DNA of 64,000 nt from Notoacmeibacter marinus (lineage in GTDB: Bacteria; Pseudomonadota; Alphaproteobacteria; Rhizobiales; Rhizobiaceae): contig NZ_NBYO01000001.1 in assembly GCF_002238045.1 (NCBI RefSeq), positions 620,001-684,000 of the forward strand, written 5' to 3'. Shown piece by piece: positions 8,701-17,308 of this stretch. Numbering within the stretch: the stretch's first letter is position 1; every line of letters begins with the position of its first letter. Below the pieces are notes generated by a model, which was given only the letters and a program-made list of their open reading frames with translations, searched no databases and was not told where the DNA came from. Made by a program: the position numbers and the translations under genes.

Positions 8701-10221
8701 TTAAAGGCACGCCGCCTGGGCAAGCGCCTTCTTTTCACGCCGGCGCTGGACGGAGGACGCAATATTCATCGCCTCGCGATATTTTGCGACGGTGCGGCGG
8801 GCGATCTCGATGCCTTCCTGTTGCAGACGTCCGACAATCTGATCGTCGGAAAAAACCGCATCCACCGCCTCGGATTCCACCAGTTGGCGAATGCGATGAC
8901 GCACCGCTTCGGCCGAATGGCTCTGGCCGCCTTCCACCGCAGCGAGAGCCGCGGTGAAGAAATATCGCATTTCGAACGTGCCGCGCGGCGTCAGTAGATA
9001 TTTGTTGCTGGTGACACGGCTGACCGTCGATTCATGCATTCCGATCGCATCGGCCACGGTTTTCAGATTGAGCGGGCGAAGCTCCGAGACGCCATGCACC
9101 AGAAAGGCGTCCTGACGGCGGATGATCTCGCTTGCGACCTTCAGGATCGTCTTGGCGCGCTGATCCAGGCTGCGAGTCAGCCATTGCGCATTGGCCAGGC
9201 ACTCCGAAACGAACGCCTTCTCCTTATTGTCCGACGAAGCGGCGCTGACGCGGGCGACATAGGCCTGGTCGACAAGCACGCGCGGTAGCGCCTCACCGTT
9301 CAACTCAACCTGCCAGGAGCCGTCGGCTGCCGGCGTCACCACAACGTCCGGAACGATCGCATCGGTAAAAGCCCGGTTGAGTTGGACGCCGGGCCGGGGG
9401 TCGAGCCGTCGAATTTCGGAAAGCATGTCGATCAGATCGTCTTCGCCCACGCCACAGATCGTACGAAGCGCGATAAAATCACGACGCGCCAGAAGGTCCA
9501 GATTATCGATCAACGCCGCCATGGCCGGATCGAGCCTGTCTTTTACCGAAAGCTGGGCCGACAGGCATTCGGCGAGTGTGCGGGCGAAAATGCCGGTCGG
9601 TTCGAAACGCTGGCAAACGGCCAGAACGGCTTGGACATCTTCCCGTTCGGCGCCGAGCCGCAACGCCACCTCGTCCAGATCGGCACGAAGATAACCGCAT
9701 TCATCCAGCAGATCGGCCAGTTCGCTGGCAATCAGCCTGTCGCCCGCCGTTCGGAACGAAAGAGCGATCTGCTCGGCAATACGATCGTCCAGCCCGACAG
9801 GCGCGGCGGCAAAAGCATCCAGGTCGTTGAGATCGGCTCCCGATAACGGCACGCCGCTGCCGGCGCTTTTCCACTGACCTGTCAGATCGGGCGATAGAGC
9901 CGGCGCGCGGCCTGGATCGTCGGGGAAGACATTATGAAGAGAGGTGTCCATGGCAGATGCCATAGCCGCGCTATCGGCCTCCACCAGAAGAGCGAGCGGG
10001 CTGTCGACAATCTCGTCCGGCAGCACATCCGGCTCGCTAGCCAGCCTGGCGCCGGTGTCGCTCTCGCCCCTCTCGATCAGCGGATTGCGTTCGACTTCCT
10101 CATCGATGAACCGGTCCAACTCCGCCTGGCCGAACTGCAACAGACGGATCGACTGCATCAATTGCGGCGTCATCACCAGAGACTGGCTCTGTCGCAACTG
10201 TAGACGCGCGGAAAGACTCAT
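8701..10221 (-). CDS. rpoN: RNA polymerase sigma-54 factor
   Basis: A 506-residue sigma factor that recognises -24/-12 promoters and needs an activator ATPase such as NtrC. The glutamine/leucine-rich activator-interacting region is at the N-terminus (ARLQLRQSQSLVMTPQLMQSI). Core-binding and helix-turn-helix regions follow, and the RpoN box ARRTVAKYREAM is at about residues 474-485. ATG 10221 is chosen because the protein begins there with the standard family N-terminus; the frame extends upstream only as non-homologous sequence. A sigma-54-type motif lies 81 bases upstream on the opposite strand, suggesting autoregulation. The lptB-rpoN-hpf-ptsN order is the conserved proteobacterial one. Confidence 0.97.
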   Translation of the reverse strand: MSLSARLQLRQSQSLVMTPQLMQSIRLLQFGQAELDRFIDEEVERNPLIERGESDTGARLASEPDVLPDEIVDSPLALLVEADSAAMASAMDTSLHNVFPDDPGRAPALSPDLTGQWKSAGSGVPLSGADLNDLDAFAAAPVGLDDRIAEQIALSFRTAGDRLIASELADLLDECGYLRADLDEVALRLGAEREDVQAVLAVCQRFEPTGIFARTLAECLSAQLSVKDRLDPAMAALIDNLDLLARRDFIALRTICGVGEDDLIDMLSEIRRLDPRPGVQLNRAFTDAIVPDVVVTPAADGSWQVELNGEALPRVLVDQAYVARVSAASSDNKEKAFVSECLANAQWLTRSLDQRAKTILKVASEIIRRQDAFLVHGVSELRPLNLKTVADAIGMHESTVSRVTSNKYLLTPRGTFEMRYFFTAALAAVEGGQSHSAEAVRHRIRQLVESEAVDAVFSDDQIVGRLQQEGIEIARRTVAKYREAMNIASSVQRRREKKALAQAACL

Positions 10222-10301
10222 GAACGCTACCCCTTGATACCGCCGAAATGGCAGTCCGGCCCTCGCTCTTCTGCCGTAGCGGGTGGCGTGCCAAATTGAA
10301 C

Positions 10302-10317
10302 TGGCATGAGGCTTGCT
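10302..10317 (+). promoter_or_regulatory. Sigma-54 -24/-12 motif in the rpoN upstream region
   Basis: TGGCATGAGGCTTGCT matches the consensus TGGCACR-N4-TTGCW at all but one fixed position, with the invariant GG (10303-10304) and GC (10315-10316) exactly ten bases apart. It sits on the plus strand between rpoN and lptB and so points away from rpoN and into the lptB 3' end. Confidence 0.55.
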
Positions 10318-10345
10318 TGTCAAGCGTCGTGGGTGAACAATACCA

Positions 10346-11146
10346 TCAAAGGGTAAAATTCTCGCCGAGATAGAGACGCCGCACTTCGGGATTGTCGACG
10401 ATCTGCTGCGGCGTGCCGTGTGTGAGGACGCGGCCTTCATGGATGATGTAGGCCCGATCGATCAGGCCGAGCATCTCGCGAACGCTGTGATCGGTGATGA
10501 GCACGCCGATACCTCGCGCCTTGAGATGACGCACGAGTTCCTGAATATCGGCGACGGCAATCGGATCGACGCCCGCGAAGGGCTCATCAAGCAGCATGAA
10601 ACGCGGACGGCTGGCCAGCGCCCGGGCAATTTCCAGTCGGCGGCGTTCGCCGCCCGACAATGCCGTTGCCTGGCTCTTGCGCAGATGCGCGATGCCGAAC
10701 TCCGACAAGAGTTCATCGAGCCTTTCCTGCCGAGCCGAGCGATCCCTTTCGACCAGCTCGAGCACGCCCATAATATTGTCTTCGACCGTGAGGCCGCGAA
10801 AGATCGAGGCTTCCTGCGGCAGATAACCGATGCCGAGCCGGGCCCGCCGATACATTGGAAGGGTGGTGATGTCGTAGCCGTCGAGCTCGACCGAACCTTC
10901 GTCGACCGGCACCAGGCCTGTCACCATGTAGAATGTCGTGGTCTTGCCCGCGCCGTTGGGTCCGAGAAGACCGACAACCTCGCCGGTTCGCAGGCCGAAG
11001 GATGCACCCGAGACGACCTCGCGGCCGCCATAACGCTTATGCACCGCCCTTGCGATCAGCGTATCGGCAAGCCGCTTCTGATCGTCTTCGGACGGAACGT
11101 AAAATGTCTCGGTCGCATCGGTGCGGGGCAATTTTGGAATACGCAT
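10346..11146 (-). CDS. lptB: LPS export ABC transporter ATP-binding protein
   Basis: A 266-residue ATPase that powers LPS extraction from the inner membrane with LptF, LptG and LptC. Walker A GPNGAGKTT is at residues 62-70, the Q-loop lies in YLPQEAS, the signature is LSGGERRRLEIARAL and Walker B is RFMLLDEPFAGVDP with the H-loop in LITDH. The N-terminus is about 25 residues longer than in E. coli LptB. That extension is polar, and the start at 11146 may be slightly too far upstream. It follows lptA closely in an lptC-lptA-lptB operon and precedes rpoN. All ATPase motifs are intact. Confidence 0.95.
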   Translation of the reverse strand: MRIPKLPRTDATETFYVPSEDDQKRLADTLIARAVHKRYGGREVVSGASFGLRTGEVVGLLGPNGAGKTTTFYMVTGLVPVDEGSVELDGYDITTLPMYRRARLGIGYLPQEASIFRGLTVEDNIMGVLELVERDRSARQERLDELLSEFGIAHLRKSQATALSGGERRRLEIARALASRPRFMLLDEPFAGVDPIAVADIQELVRHLKARGIGVLITDHSVREMLGLIDRAYIIHEGRVLTHGTPQQIVDNPEVRRLYLGENFTL

Positions 11147-11162
11147 CGGTGAGGCCCGTTCC

Positions 11163-11747
11163 TCACTGACTGTCGGGAGAGATGACCATGCGAACCCGGC
11201 TGCCGCGACACGGCTCCAGCTTCGCCCGGCCGGTTTCGGTCTGCACGGTGAGCGCGCAGCCGGTCAGAACGTTGTCGCCATCGGACAGGACGACGCGCTT
11301 GCCCGTCAGGCGCAGAACGTTGGTCCGCATATCGAAGCTGCCTTCGTCCCCCGTCGCGGTCTGCGTGCCGGAGTTAACATAGACCTTGCCACCGACTTCG
11401 ATGCGGTCGATGTCGGAAGACGATTGCCCGGTTGTCGAGGCTGGCTCCGCCTCGGCCTTCGCGGAATCGGCCCCGGCTTCCTTCTCATTGCTGTAAAACA
11501 CCTTCATGAAGCTGGAGCGCATCTGCGTCTCCTTCTGCGTCACCACGACATTGCCGGTGAAGATCGCCGTGTTTTCCTTGTCGAACACCTCGAGCTGATC
11601 GCTCTCGATCTGGATAGGCTGGCCGCCTTCCAGCTTGAAATTGGTGTCCTGGCTCTGCTCCTGAGCGATAGCAGGGGCGACCATCATGGCCATAAGGCCG
11701 ATAGCAGAAAGGCCGTTGCGAACACCGGCCCGCACAGATTTATCCAT
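11163..11747 (-). CDS. lptA: LPS transport periplasmic protein LptA
   Basis: A 194-residue periplasmic protein that forms the beta-jellyroll bridge carrying LPS from LptC to LptD. It has a signal peptide of about 28 residues ending AIAQ and an OstA-like domain at about 40-165 (IQIESDQLEVFDKENTAIFTGNVVV, GGKVYVNSGTQTATGDEGSFDM, VLRLTGKRVVLSDGDNVLTGC). The start ATG overlaps the lptC stop by 8 bases, consistent with translational coupling. A small intergenic gap separates it from lptB. Length fits the family, and the C-terminal tail is short and basic. Confidence 0.93.
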   Translation of the reverse strand: MDKSVRAGVRNGLSAIGLMAMMVAPAIAQEQSQDTNFKLEGGQPIQIESDQLEVFDKENTAIFTGNVVVTQKETQMRSSFMKVFYSNEKEAGADSAKAEAEPASTTGQSSSDIDRIEVGGKVYVNSGTQTATGDEGSFDMRTNVLRLTGKRVVLSDGDNVLTGCALTVQTETGRAKLEPCRGSRVRMVISPDSQ

Positions 11748-12444
11748 TGTCTGGTTCCTTCGAAGAGGGATCCGTTGTCACCGTTTCGGTCACCGGCTTC
11801 ACATCGTTCGGCACCAGGCGCATTTGCACCGCACCTTTGAAAAGAGCCGTTCGATTCCGACTGTCGATGCGGACGCTGTTGGCCGTGAGAGTGGTTGTCT
11901 TCGTCGTCAACCTTACCGGCTTGTCGCTGGTGAAGCTACCCGCAAGAAGATCGATCCGCCCTTCCTTCACATGAGCGGTTTCGCCCGCCGTCGTTTCCAG
12001 ATCGAGCGGCGAGAGAAAATCGAGATACTGATTTTCCGCATCGTAGAAGCCGGAATCGGATTCGAAGGCGACGCGGTTGTCCGATCCGAAAGGCAATTCG
12101 CCGGACAGGTTGCGCAATTCCAGGCGGTTCAGGTCGTCAGGCGATTGCAGCGCGCTCTCGGCGGTTATGCTGTAGGGCTGATCGGCGCTGTTTCGCCCTT
12201 CCACCTTCGGGGCGCCCATGACCACGCGGCCATCTTCCAGATCGTTGTTGTCGAGCTCGGGCACCGGAATAGCAAGCGTTGCAAGCACCGTCGCCAGAAT
12301 GCCGAAGGCCAGAACGGCTCCTGCGCCGAACAGAAGCACATCGCGCACCCGGCGCACACGTCGGCTGTGACGGTGGGCCTGGCCGACCCGATCCCTCATC
12401 AGTTCCGTGGTTTTCGCACCGTCTGGCAGTTGCACATCGCTCAT
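11740..12444 (-). CDS. lptC: LPS export ABC transporter periplasmic protein LptC
   Basis: A 234-residue bitopic protein that anchors to LptB2FG and passes LPS to LptA. A basic cytoplasmic segment (RHSRRVRRVRD) is followed by one transmembrane helix at about residues 36-57 (VLLFGAGAVLAFGILATVLATL) and a periplasmic LptC fold (DGRVVMGAPKVEGR, SGFYDAENQYLDFLSPLDLET, KPVRLTTKTTTLTANSVRI). ATG 12444 is selected because the longer upstream frame, reaching 13038, is antisense to sppA. Its stop overlaps the lptA start. It is divergent from sppA, with a 135-base shared intergenic region. Confidence 0.9.
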   Translation of the reverse strand: MSDVQLPDGAKTTELMRDRVGQAHRHSRRVRRVRDVLLFGAGAVLAFGILATVLATLAIPVPELDNNDLEDGRVVMGAPKVEGRNSADQPYSITAESALQSPDDLNRLELRNLSGELPFGSDNRVAFESDSGFYDAENQYLDFLSPLDLETTAGETAHVKEGRIDLLAGSFTSDKPVRLTTKTTTLTANSVRIDSRNRTALFKGAVQMRLVPNDVKPVTETVTTDPSSKEPDNG

Positions 12445-12579
12445 GAATCGTTCTCCTGCCCCGACAAAATGGCAAAGGCAAGCAGAAGGCTGAAATCGAT
12501 GGCTCTTGAATCTCCGGCAAATCGCACAGATTCCAGTCCAGTCCATCGCGACGAAGCAGAGCGGAAGCGGAGAGAAGCC

Positions 12580-13551
12580 ATGAGTGCATCCGATGTGGAG
12601 GAGATAGTCGCGCGCCGCCAGCAAAGGCGAAAACTCGGGCGCTGGCGGATCGCGGCCATAGTCTTCGCCCTCATCGCGATCGGCGCTCTTGTATGGCGGG
12701 TCGCTGGCCCTGGCAGCGAGATGTCGCTGAACGCGCAGATCGCCAAGGTCAAAATCGAAGGCACGATCACCGAAGATACCGATCTGCTCGACCGGCTGGA
12801 CCGCATTGCCTCCACCGACAGCGTCAAAGGCGTCGTTCTCATGATCGATTCGCCCGGCGGAACGTCGGTTGGTGGCGAAGCGATACACGATGCTGTCCGA
12901 AAAATCGCCGACAAGAAACCCGTCGTCGCACAGGTCGGCACGCTGGCTGCCTCCGCCGGATACATGATCGCGGTCGCCGCCGATCACATCGTGGCGCGCC
13001 AGAGTTCTATCGTCGGCTCGATCGGCGTCCTGGTACAATATCCCAATGTCGAACGAGGGCTCGACATGATCGGCATCGAAATGGACGCGGTGAAAAGTTC
13101 TCCTCTGAAGGCCGAACCGTCGCCCTTCAATCCCACCACGCCCGCCGAACGCGAGGTGCTGCGGCGTGTGGTGGACGATATCTACGAATGGTTCGTCGGG
13201 CTCGTTGCCGCGCGGCGTCCGCTGTCTGTCGACGAGACGCGCCGATTGGCCGATGGATCGGTGTATTCGGGCCGTCAGGCCATCGCCAACAAGCTTGTCG
13301 ATGCGCTCGGCGGCGAAGACGCCGCGATCGAATGGCTGGAAAGCAAGGGAGTGGAAAAGGATCTCGCCATTGTCGAATGGAAGCCGAAGGACGAGTACAG
13401 ATTCCTCGGCGTGCCGCTCGGCATGGCAGGCGAAGGCCCGCTCGATGTGCTGGACCGGCTTCCGCTACCCCTTATCGGTCAATGGTTTAAGCGACAGCTG
13501 ATGCTTGACGGTGTCATGGCTGTCTGGCAACCTTCCCGAACCGGGGGGTAA
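12580..13551 (+). CDS. sppA: Signal peptide peptidase SppA, short (36K) type
   Basis: A 323-residue membrane-anchored serine protease that degrades leftover signal peptides. One transmembrane helix spans about residues 23-42. The S49 domain has the nucleophile S125 (TLAASAGYM) and general base K177 (SSPLKAEPSP), the Ser-Lys dyad of the family. The MIDSPGGTSVGGE motif is also present. ATG 12580 with the upstream GAGAAG is preferred; ATG 12499 is possible but adds only a polar stretch. It is the half-length bacterial form, which forms octamers. The gene precedes ihfB by 45 bases, an arrangement found in many Alphaproteobacteria. Confidence 0.93.
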   Translation: MSASDVEEIVARRQQRRKLGRWRIAAIVFALIAIGALVWRVAGPGSEMSLNAQIAKVKIEGTITEDTDLLDRLDRIASTDSVKGVVLMIDSPGGTSVGGEAIHDAVRKIADKKPVVAQVGTLAASAGYMIAVAADHIVARQSSIVGSIGVLVQYPNVERGLDMIGIEMDAVKSSPLKAEPSPFNPTTPAEREVLRRVVDDIYEWFVGLVAARRPLSVDETRRLADGSVYSGRQAIANKLVDALGGEDAAIEWLESKGVEKDLAIVEWKPKDEYRFLGVPLGMAGEGPLDVLDRLPLPLIGQWFKRQLMLDGVMAVWQPSRTGG

Positions 13552-13596
13552 GGGACTTGCGATACGTCCGGAAAACCGGAGGGAGTGTCATCGAAC

Positions 13597-13884
13597 ATGA
13601 TAAAATCTGAGCTCGTGCAGACGATAGCCAATCGCAATCCTCACCTCTTCCAACGGGATGTGGACCGCATCGTCAATGTGGTCCTGGAGGAAATCTCGCA
13701 GGCGCTGATCCAGGGCGACCGTGTGGAACTGCGCGGGTTCGGCGCGTTCTCCGTGAAGAACCGGCCAGCGCGCACCGGGCGGAACCCACGAACGGGCGAG
13801 ACCGTGGAGGTCGAGGAAAAATGGGTGCCGTTCTTCAAGGCGGGCAAGGAATTGCGTGAAAGGCTCAACGCCGAGAAGAATTGA
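13597..13884 (+). CDS. ihfB: Integration host factor subunit beta
   Basis: A 95-residue DNA-bending protein that pairs with IhfA and helps sigma-54 activators touch polymerase. The HU/IHF fold is complete: [16 protein letters not shown] at the start, the flank [26 protein letters not shown] with the minor-groove proline, and [16 protein letters not shown] at the end. ATG 13597 is chosen; a GTG at 13585 would add four residues, but the GGAGGGAG at 13577-13584 is better placed for ATG. It follows sppA closely and is probably cotranscribed with it. Its proximity to rpoN is fitting but may be accidental. Confidence 0.95.
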   Translation: MIKSELVQTIANRNPHLFQRDVDRIVNVVLEEISQALIQGDRVELRGFGAFSVKNRPARTGRNPRTGETVEVEEKWVPFFKAGKELRERLNAEKN

Positions 13885-13930
13885 TGGCGGCAGGCGCTTC
13901 AGCCTGCTTCCACCGATCTTCGGAACGAGG

Positions 13931-14431
13931 TTACTTTCCCTTCACCGTAGCCAGCGCGTAGCCGAATTCGCTGGCGAAGCTATCCCGGTCGTCCGGGTTG
14001 AGAAAATGGCCGATCGGCAAATGCCGCGCACGGTCTTTCAATGCCATCTCGGTAATACCGATATCCGGTTTTCTTTGCACGGCGAAACGCGTCCAGAACG
14101 GATTGAACCGGTGCTCCGCCACCCGGCCGGAAGGGGCATATTGGCGCACCGCAATATCATGCCGCCAGACCGTCACCTCTTCGCGCGCCCGCGCCGCCCG
14201 GTAATTCAACCGGAAGGCGATGTAGAGAATGACCAGGTCGAGACCGAAAAAGCCGAAGACCGGCCACGCTCCCAAAGACCAGAAATAAAGGCCGATCCCC
14301 AGCCACAGAAAGGCGACCGTGCCCATCAGGATCGCAAAGCCGGTGCGACCGAGCGAGCGATGGGGCGTCAGAACCGCATCGAAAATCGGCGCGCCGGCAT
14401 CGTCCAGTCCATCATCTCTCTTTTCAGCCAT
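13931..14431 (-). CDS. DUF2244-family membrane protein
   Basis: A 166-residue protein with two predicted transmembrane helices at about residues 30-70 (GFAILMGTVAFLWLGIGLYFW, then WPVFGFFGLDLVILYIAF) and a soluble C-terminal part of about 90 residues (EEVTVWRHDIAVRQYAP, NPFWTRFAV, ending EFGYALATVKG). These are hallmarks of the DUF2244 family, which is common next to nth in rhizobia. No enzymatic motif is visible. ATG 14431 is the likely start; the frame runs upstream to 14530 and would overlap nth. It is divergent from nth with a 64-base gap. Function unknown. Confidence 0.82.
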   Translation of the reverse strand: MAEKRDDGLDDAGAPIFDAVLTPHRSLGRTGFAILMGTVAFLWLGIGLYFWSLGAWPVFGFFGLDLVILYIAFRLNYRAARAREEVTVWRHDIAVRQYAPSGRVAEHRFNPFWTRFAVQRKPDIGITEMALKDRARHLPIGHFLNPDDRDSFASEFGYALATVKGK

Positions 14432-14495
14432 CGGGCGGGGTTCCTTTTCACGGCCATCTTTCGATCCGGCAAGGACGGCATTATAGGCCATCATC

Positions 14496-15248
14496 ATGGC
14501 AACGAAAAAAAGCATAAAAGCGGCGGACAAACCGTCCGGCAGAGCGAAACGGAGGTCCCGACGCTCCGCCTATACCAAAGCGCAGATCGAAGAGATCTTC
14601 CGGCGTTTTTCCCTGCAACGACCTGAGCCGAAGGGCGAGCTGGCCCATACCAACCCGTTCACGCTGGTTGTCGCCGTGGCGCTGTCTGCGCAGGCTACGG
14701 ATGTGGGCGTGAACCGCGCAACGACCGATCTTTTTGCAATCGCCGACACGCCAGAAAAGATGCTGTCCCTCGGCGAAGAAGGCGTCGGCCGCCATATCCG
14801 CACAATCGGCCTTTGGCGCAACAAGGCGAAAAACGTAATCGCGCTATCGCAAAAACTCATCGACGATTTCGGCGGTGTCGTGCCTCAGACCCGGGAGGAG
14901 CTCGTGACGCTGCCCGGCGTCGGGCGCAAGACGGCGAATGTCGTCCTCAGCATGACGTTCGGCCAGAAGACGCTGGCTGTCGATACGCATATTCTGCGGC
15001 TCGCCAACCGCCTCAAGCTGGCCCCGGGCAAGACACCCGATGCGGTGGAGCAGAACCTGCTGGCGATCATTCCCGACCATTATCTCTACCATGCCCATCA
15101 CTGGCTGATTTTGCACGGGCGCTATGTCTGCAAAGCCCGAAAGCCCGATTGCGAAGCCTGCATCATCGCCGATCTCTGCAAGGCCGATGAGAAGACGACC
15201 GACAGTGCCGCGCCGCTCGTCGAAATCGCCGACCAGAAGATCGGCTGA
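14496..15248 (+). CDS. nth: Endonuclease III
   Basis: A 250-residue bifunctional DNA glycosylase/AP lyase that removes oxidised pyrimidines. The N-terminus is a lysine/arginine-rich extension of about 25 residues, common in rhizobial Nth. The helix-hairpin-helix LPGVGRKTANVVLS contains the catalytic lysine and AVDTHILRLANR the catalytic aspartate. The iron-sulfur motif C-x6-C-x2-C-x5-C (CKARKPDCEACIIADLC) is complete. It is the canonical copy, distinct from the paralogue at 5.7 kb. It is convergent with the CysZ-like gene, only 6 bases away. Confidence 0.96.
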   Translation: MATKKSIKAADKPSGRAKRRSRRSAYTKAQIEEIFRRFSLQRPEPKGELAHTNPFTLVVAVALSAQATDVGVNRATTDLFAIADTPEKMLSLGEEGVGRHIRTIGLWRNKAKNVIALSQKLIDDFGGVVPQTREELVTLPGVGRKTANVVLSMTFGQKTLAVDTHILRLANRLKLAPGKTPDAVEQNLLAIIPDHYLYHAHHWLILHGRYVCKARKPDCEACIIADLCKADEKTTDSAAPLVEIADQKIG

Positions 15249-15254
15249 CGACGA

Positions 15255-16001
15255 TCAGGCCGGCAGTGCCTCGCTTTGCACCGCAGGCGGCAGGGCGTAT
15301 TCGGCATCGCGCCGGCTCAGCTTCAGATGCAGATGCACCATCAGCGCCGCCGCGAAGAGCGGCGTCAGAAGGTTGAGCAGAGGCACCGACAGCATCGCGG
15401 CGATGGGCAGGCCGGCCAGAAAGACCGTCATGCCATGGCGCTTTCGAAAGACCTTCGCCTCAGCTTCGGACCGGTAGCGCAGCGCGGCAAATTCGAAGAA
15501 TTCACGGCTGAGCAGGTAGGCATTGACGGCGAAGAAAGCGAAGAGATTGACGAAGGGCACGAACAGGAGCAGCAATGCCAGCAGATTGCCGAGGATGACC
15601 ACGCCAAGGAATTTCACGCTCAGCCAGAAGCCGGCGATCATGGGCACAGGCTTGCCCCGCCGCACAGCCGGATAATCCTCCCGTTCGATCACCTCGGCAG
15701 CATCGTCCAGAAAAAGTGAAGCGATGATGGCGCTGGCCGGCGCGATCAGAAGGCCGAGCACGATGGCGAATACGATGGCGAATAAGATGGATGTCGTCAC
15801 TTGTAGCCAGCCCTCCCACTGTGTCTCACCTTCCCATAAGGCGTCCACCCAGGGCAGCGCGGCCCATTCGAACAGTTCGCGCAGGCCGAACCACGTCGCC
15901 AGCAGGGCCAGCAACGTCAAACCGATGGACTTGAAGAAAACGCCGCGAAACTCCGGCGAGAAAAGGCGAAAAAAGGCGGCAGTCGTTGCGGTCAAAATCA
16001 T
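15255..16001 (-). CDS. CysZ/EI24-family inner-membrane protein
   Basis: A 248-residue polytopic membrane protein of the EI24 domain family that includes the sulfate transporter CysZ. Four to six hydrophobic segments are visible, notably GLTLLALLATWFGL, ILFAIVFAIVLGLLIAPASAI and VVILGNLLALLLLFVPFVNLFAFF. The motif LLIAPASAIIASLFLDDAAE and the repeated phenylalanine-rich stretches match the family. A sulfate-uptake role is inferred only from homology. The order nth, CysZ-like, adenosine kinase is conserved in rhizobia. It is divergent from the adenosine kinase gene. Confidence 0.82.
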   Translation of the reverse strand: MILTATTAAFFRLFSPEFRGVFFKSIGLTLLALLATWFGLRELFEWAALPWVDALWEGETQWEGWLQVTTSILFAIVFAIVLGLLIAPASAIIASLFLDDAAEVIEREDYPAVRRGKPVPMIAGFWLSVKFLGVVILGNLLALLLLFVPFVNLFAFFAVNAYLLSREFFEFAALRYRSEAEAKVFRKRHGMTVFLAGLPIAAMLSVPLLNLLTPLFAAALMVHLHLKLSRRDAEYALPPAVQSEALPA

Positions 16002-16167
16002 GGAGGTGCGGATCGCCTTTTTCTACTGTGAAGTGAACACGGTGAAGTCGAGGTATGGTGCCGCGGGCCAGGCTTCAAGCAAACGCTGCGCCAACATGTC
16101 GGGCTTTGCCGATTGAGGGCTTTGCAATTCGTCGGTTTGCCCGCTATGCGGAAGCAACTTTCCCATC

Positions 16168-17184
16168 ATGACGGATAGACGAATGAGCAACGGACCCACC
16201 CATCACGTGCTATGCATCGGCAATGCGATGGTCGATATGCTGGCGACCTGCGACGACGCCTTTCTGGACGAGCACGAGATTATCAAGGGCGCGATGAACC
16301 TCGTCGACGCCGAACGTTCGGCGCGCCTATACGATGCGATGGGGCCGTCGGAGACGATGAGCGGCGGATCGGCCGGCAACACTGCCGCGGCCATAGCCGC
16401 GCTTGGCGGATCGGTCGCCTATATCGGCAAGGTGGCGGACGATCAGCTTGGCACGATCTTCGAGCATGACATCCGCGCGCTCGGCGCGACTTTCGAAACG
16501 GAGCCCTTGCAGAACGGCGATCCCACCGCGCGTTGTATGATCTTCGTCACACCGGATGGCGAGCGTTCGATGAACACTTATCTCGGCGCCTGTACCGAGC
16601 TGACGGAAGCAGATATCGACGAAGACATCGTCAGCGATTGCGACATCACCTATTTCGAGGGCTACCTCTGGGATCCGCCGCAGGCCAAGGCAGCGATCCG
16701 CAAGGCAGCGGACATCGCCCACAAGCATGGCCGAAAGGTTGCCATCAGCCTTTCCGATCCCTTCTGCGTGGACCGGTATCGCGAGGAGTTTCTCGATCTG
16801 CTGCGCAGCCGCACGGTCGACATCGTGTTCGCCAATGAAACGGAACTTCAGTCCCTCTATCAGGACGATGATTTCGACAGCGCGCTGGAGCAGCTCGGCA
16901 AGGACTGCCTGCTGGCGACCGTCACACGTGGACCAAGCGGCTCGGTCGTCATTCGGGACGGGCAGCGACACGATGTGCCGGCTTTCATGGCAGCGATTCG
17001 ACGCGACACCACCGGGGCCGGCGATCTCTATGCGGCCGGTTTCCTGCACGGATTAACCAATGGCATGGCGCTGGAGGAAAGTGCCGCGCTCGGCAATTTC
17101 TGCGCCGGCGTCATCATCGAGCAGATGGGCCCGCGACCACCCGTGAACCTGGCCGAACTGGCGCACGAGGCCGGCAAACTCTAG
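16168..17184 (+). CDS. PfkB-family adenosine kinase
   Basis: A 338-residue sugar/nucleoside kinase of the ribokinase (PfkB) superfamily. The N-terminal PfkB signature is seen in MSGGSAGNTAAAIAALGG, and the C-terminal signature DTTGAGDLYAAGFLHGL contains the catalytic aspartate and anion hole GAGD. IGNAMVDMLA at residue about 17 is usual for rhizobial members annotated as adenosine kinase, which convert adenosine to AMP for purine salvage. Fructokinase cannot be excluded by sequence alone. ATG 16168 is used; ATG 16183 would shorten it by five residues. A purine salvage role would fit neither neighbour directly. Confidence 0.85.
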   Translation: MTDRRMSNGPTHHVLCIGNAMVDMLATCDDAFLDEHEIIKGAMNLVDAERSARLYDAMGPSETMSGGSAGNTAAAIAALGGSVAYIGKVADDQLGTIFEHDIRALGATFETEPLQNGDPTARCMIFVTPDGERSMNTYLGACTELTEADIDEDIVSDCDITYFEGYLWDPPQAKAAIRKAADIAHKHGRKVAISLSDPFCVDRYREEFLDLLRSRTVDIVFANETELQSLYQDDDFDSALEQLGKDCLLATVTRGPSGSVVIRDGQRHDVPAFMAAIRRDTTGAGDLYAAGFLHGLTNGMALEESAALGNFCAGVIIEQMGPRPPVNLAELAHEAGKL

Positions 17185-17237
17185 AGCGAGCTTCGGCCAT
17201 TCGCTCACGATCGCGCATGGCCATTTGCCGAATCGTC

Positions 17238-17265
17238 AAAAAAGAGCCGGACGTTGCCGCCCGGC
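17238..17265 (-). terminator. Rho-independent terminator of the Omp25-like gene
   Basis: Read on the minus strand, GCCGGGC pairs with GTCCGGC (one G-U wobble) around a 6-base loop and is followed by TCTTTTTT. It lies 44 bases past the porin-like gene's stop. Confidence 0.75.
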
Positions 17266-17308
17266 CCCTTCGCTCCCCAGCAGAACTGCGGATCGGTCTA
17301 TTTTCGGA

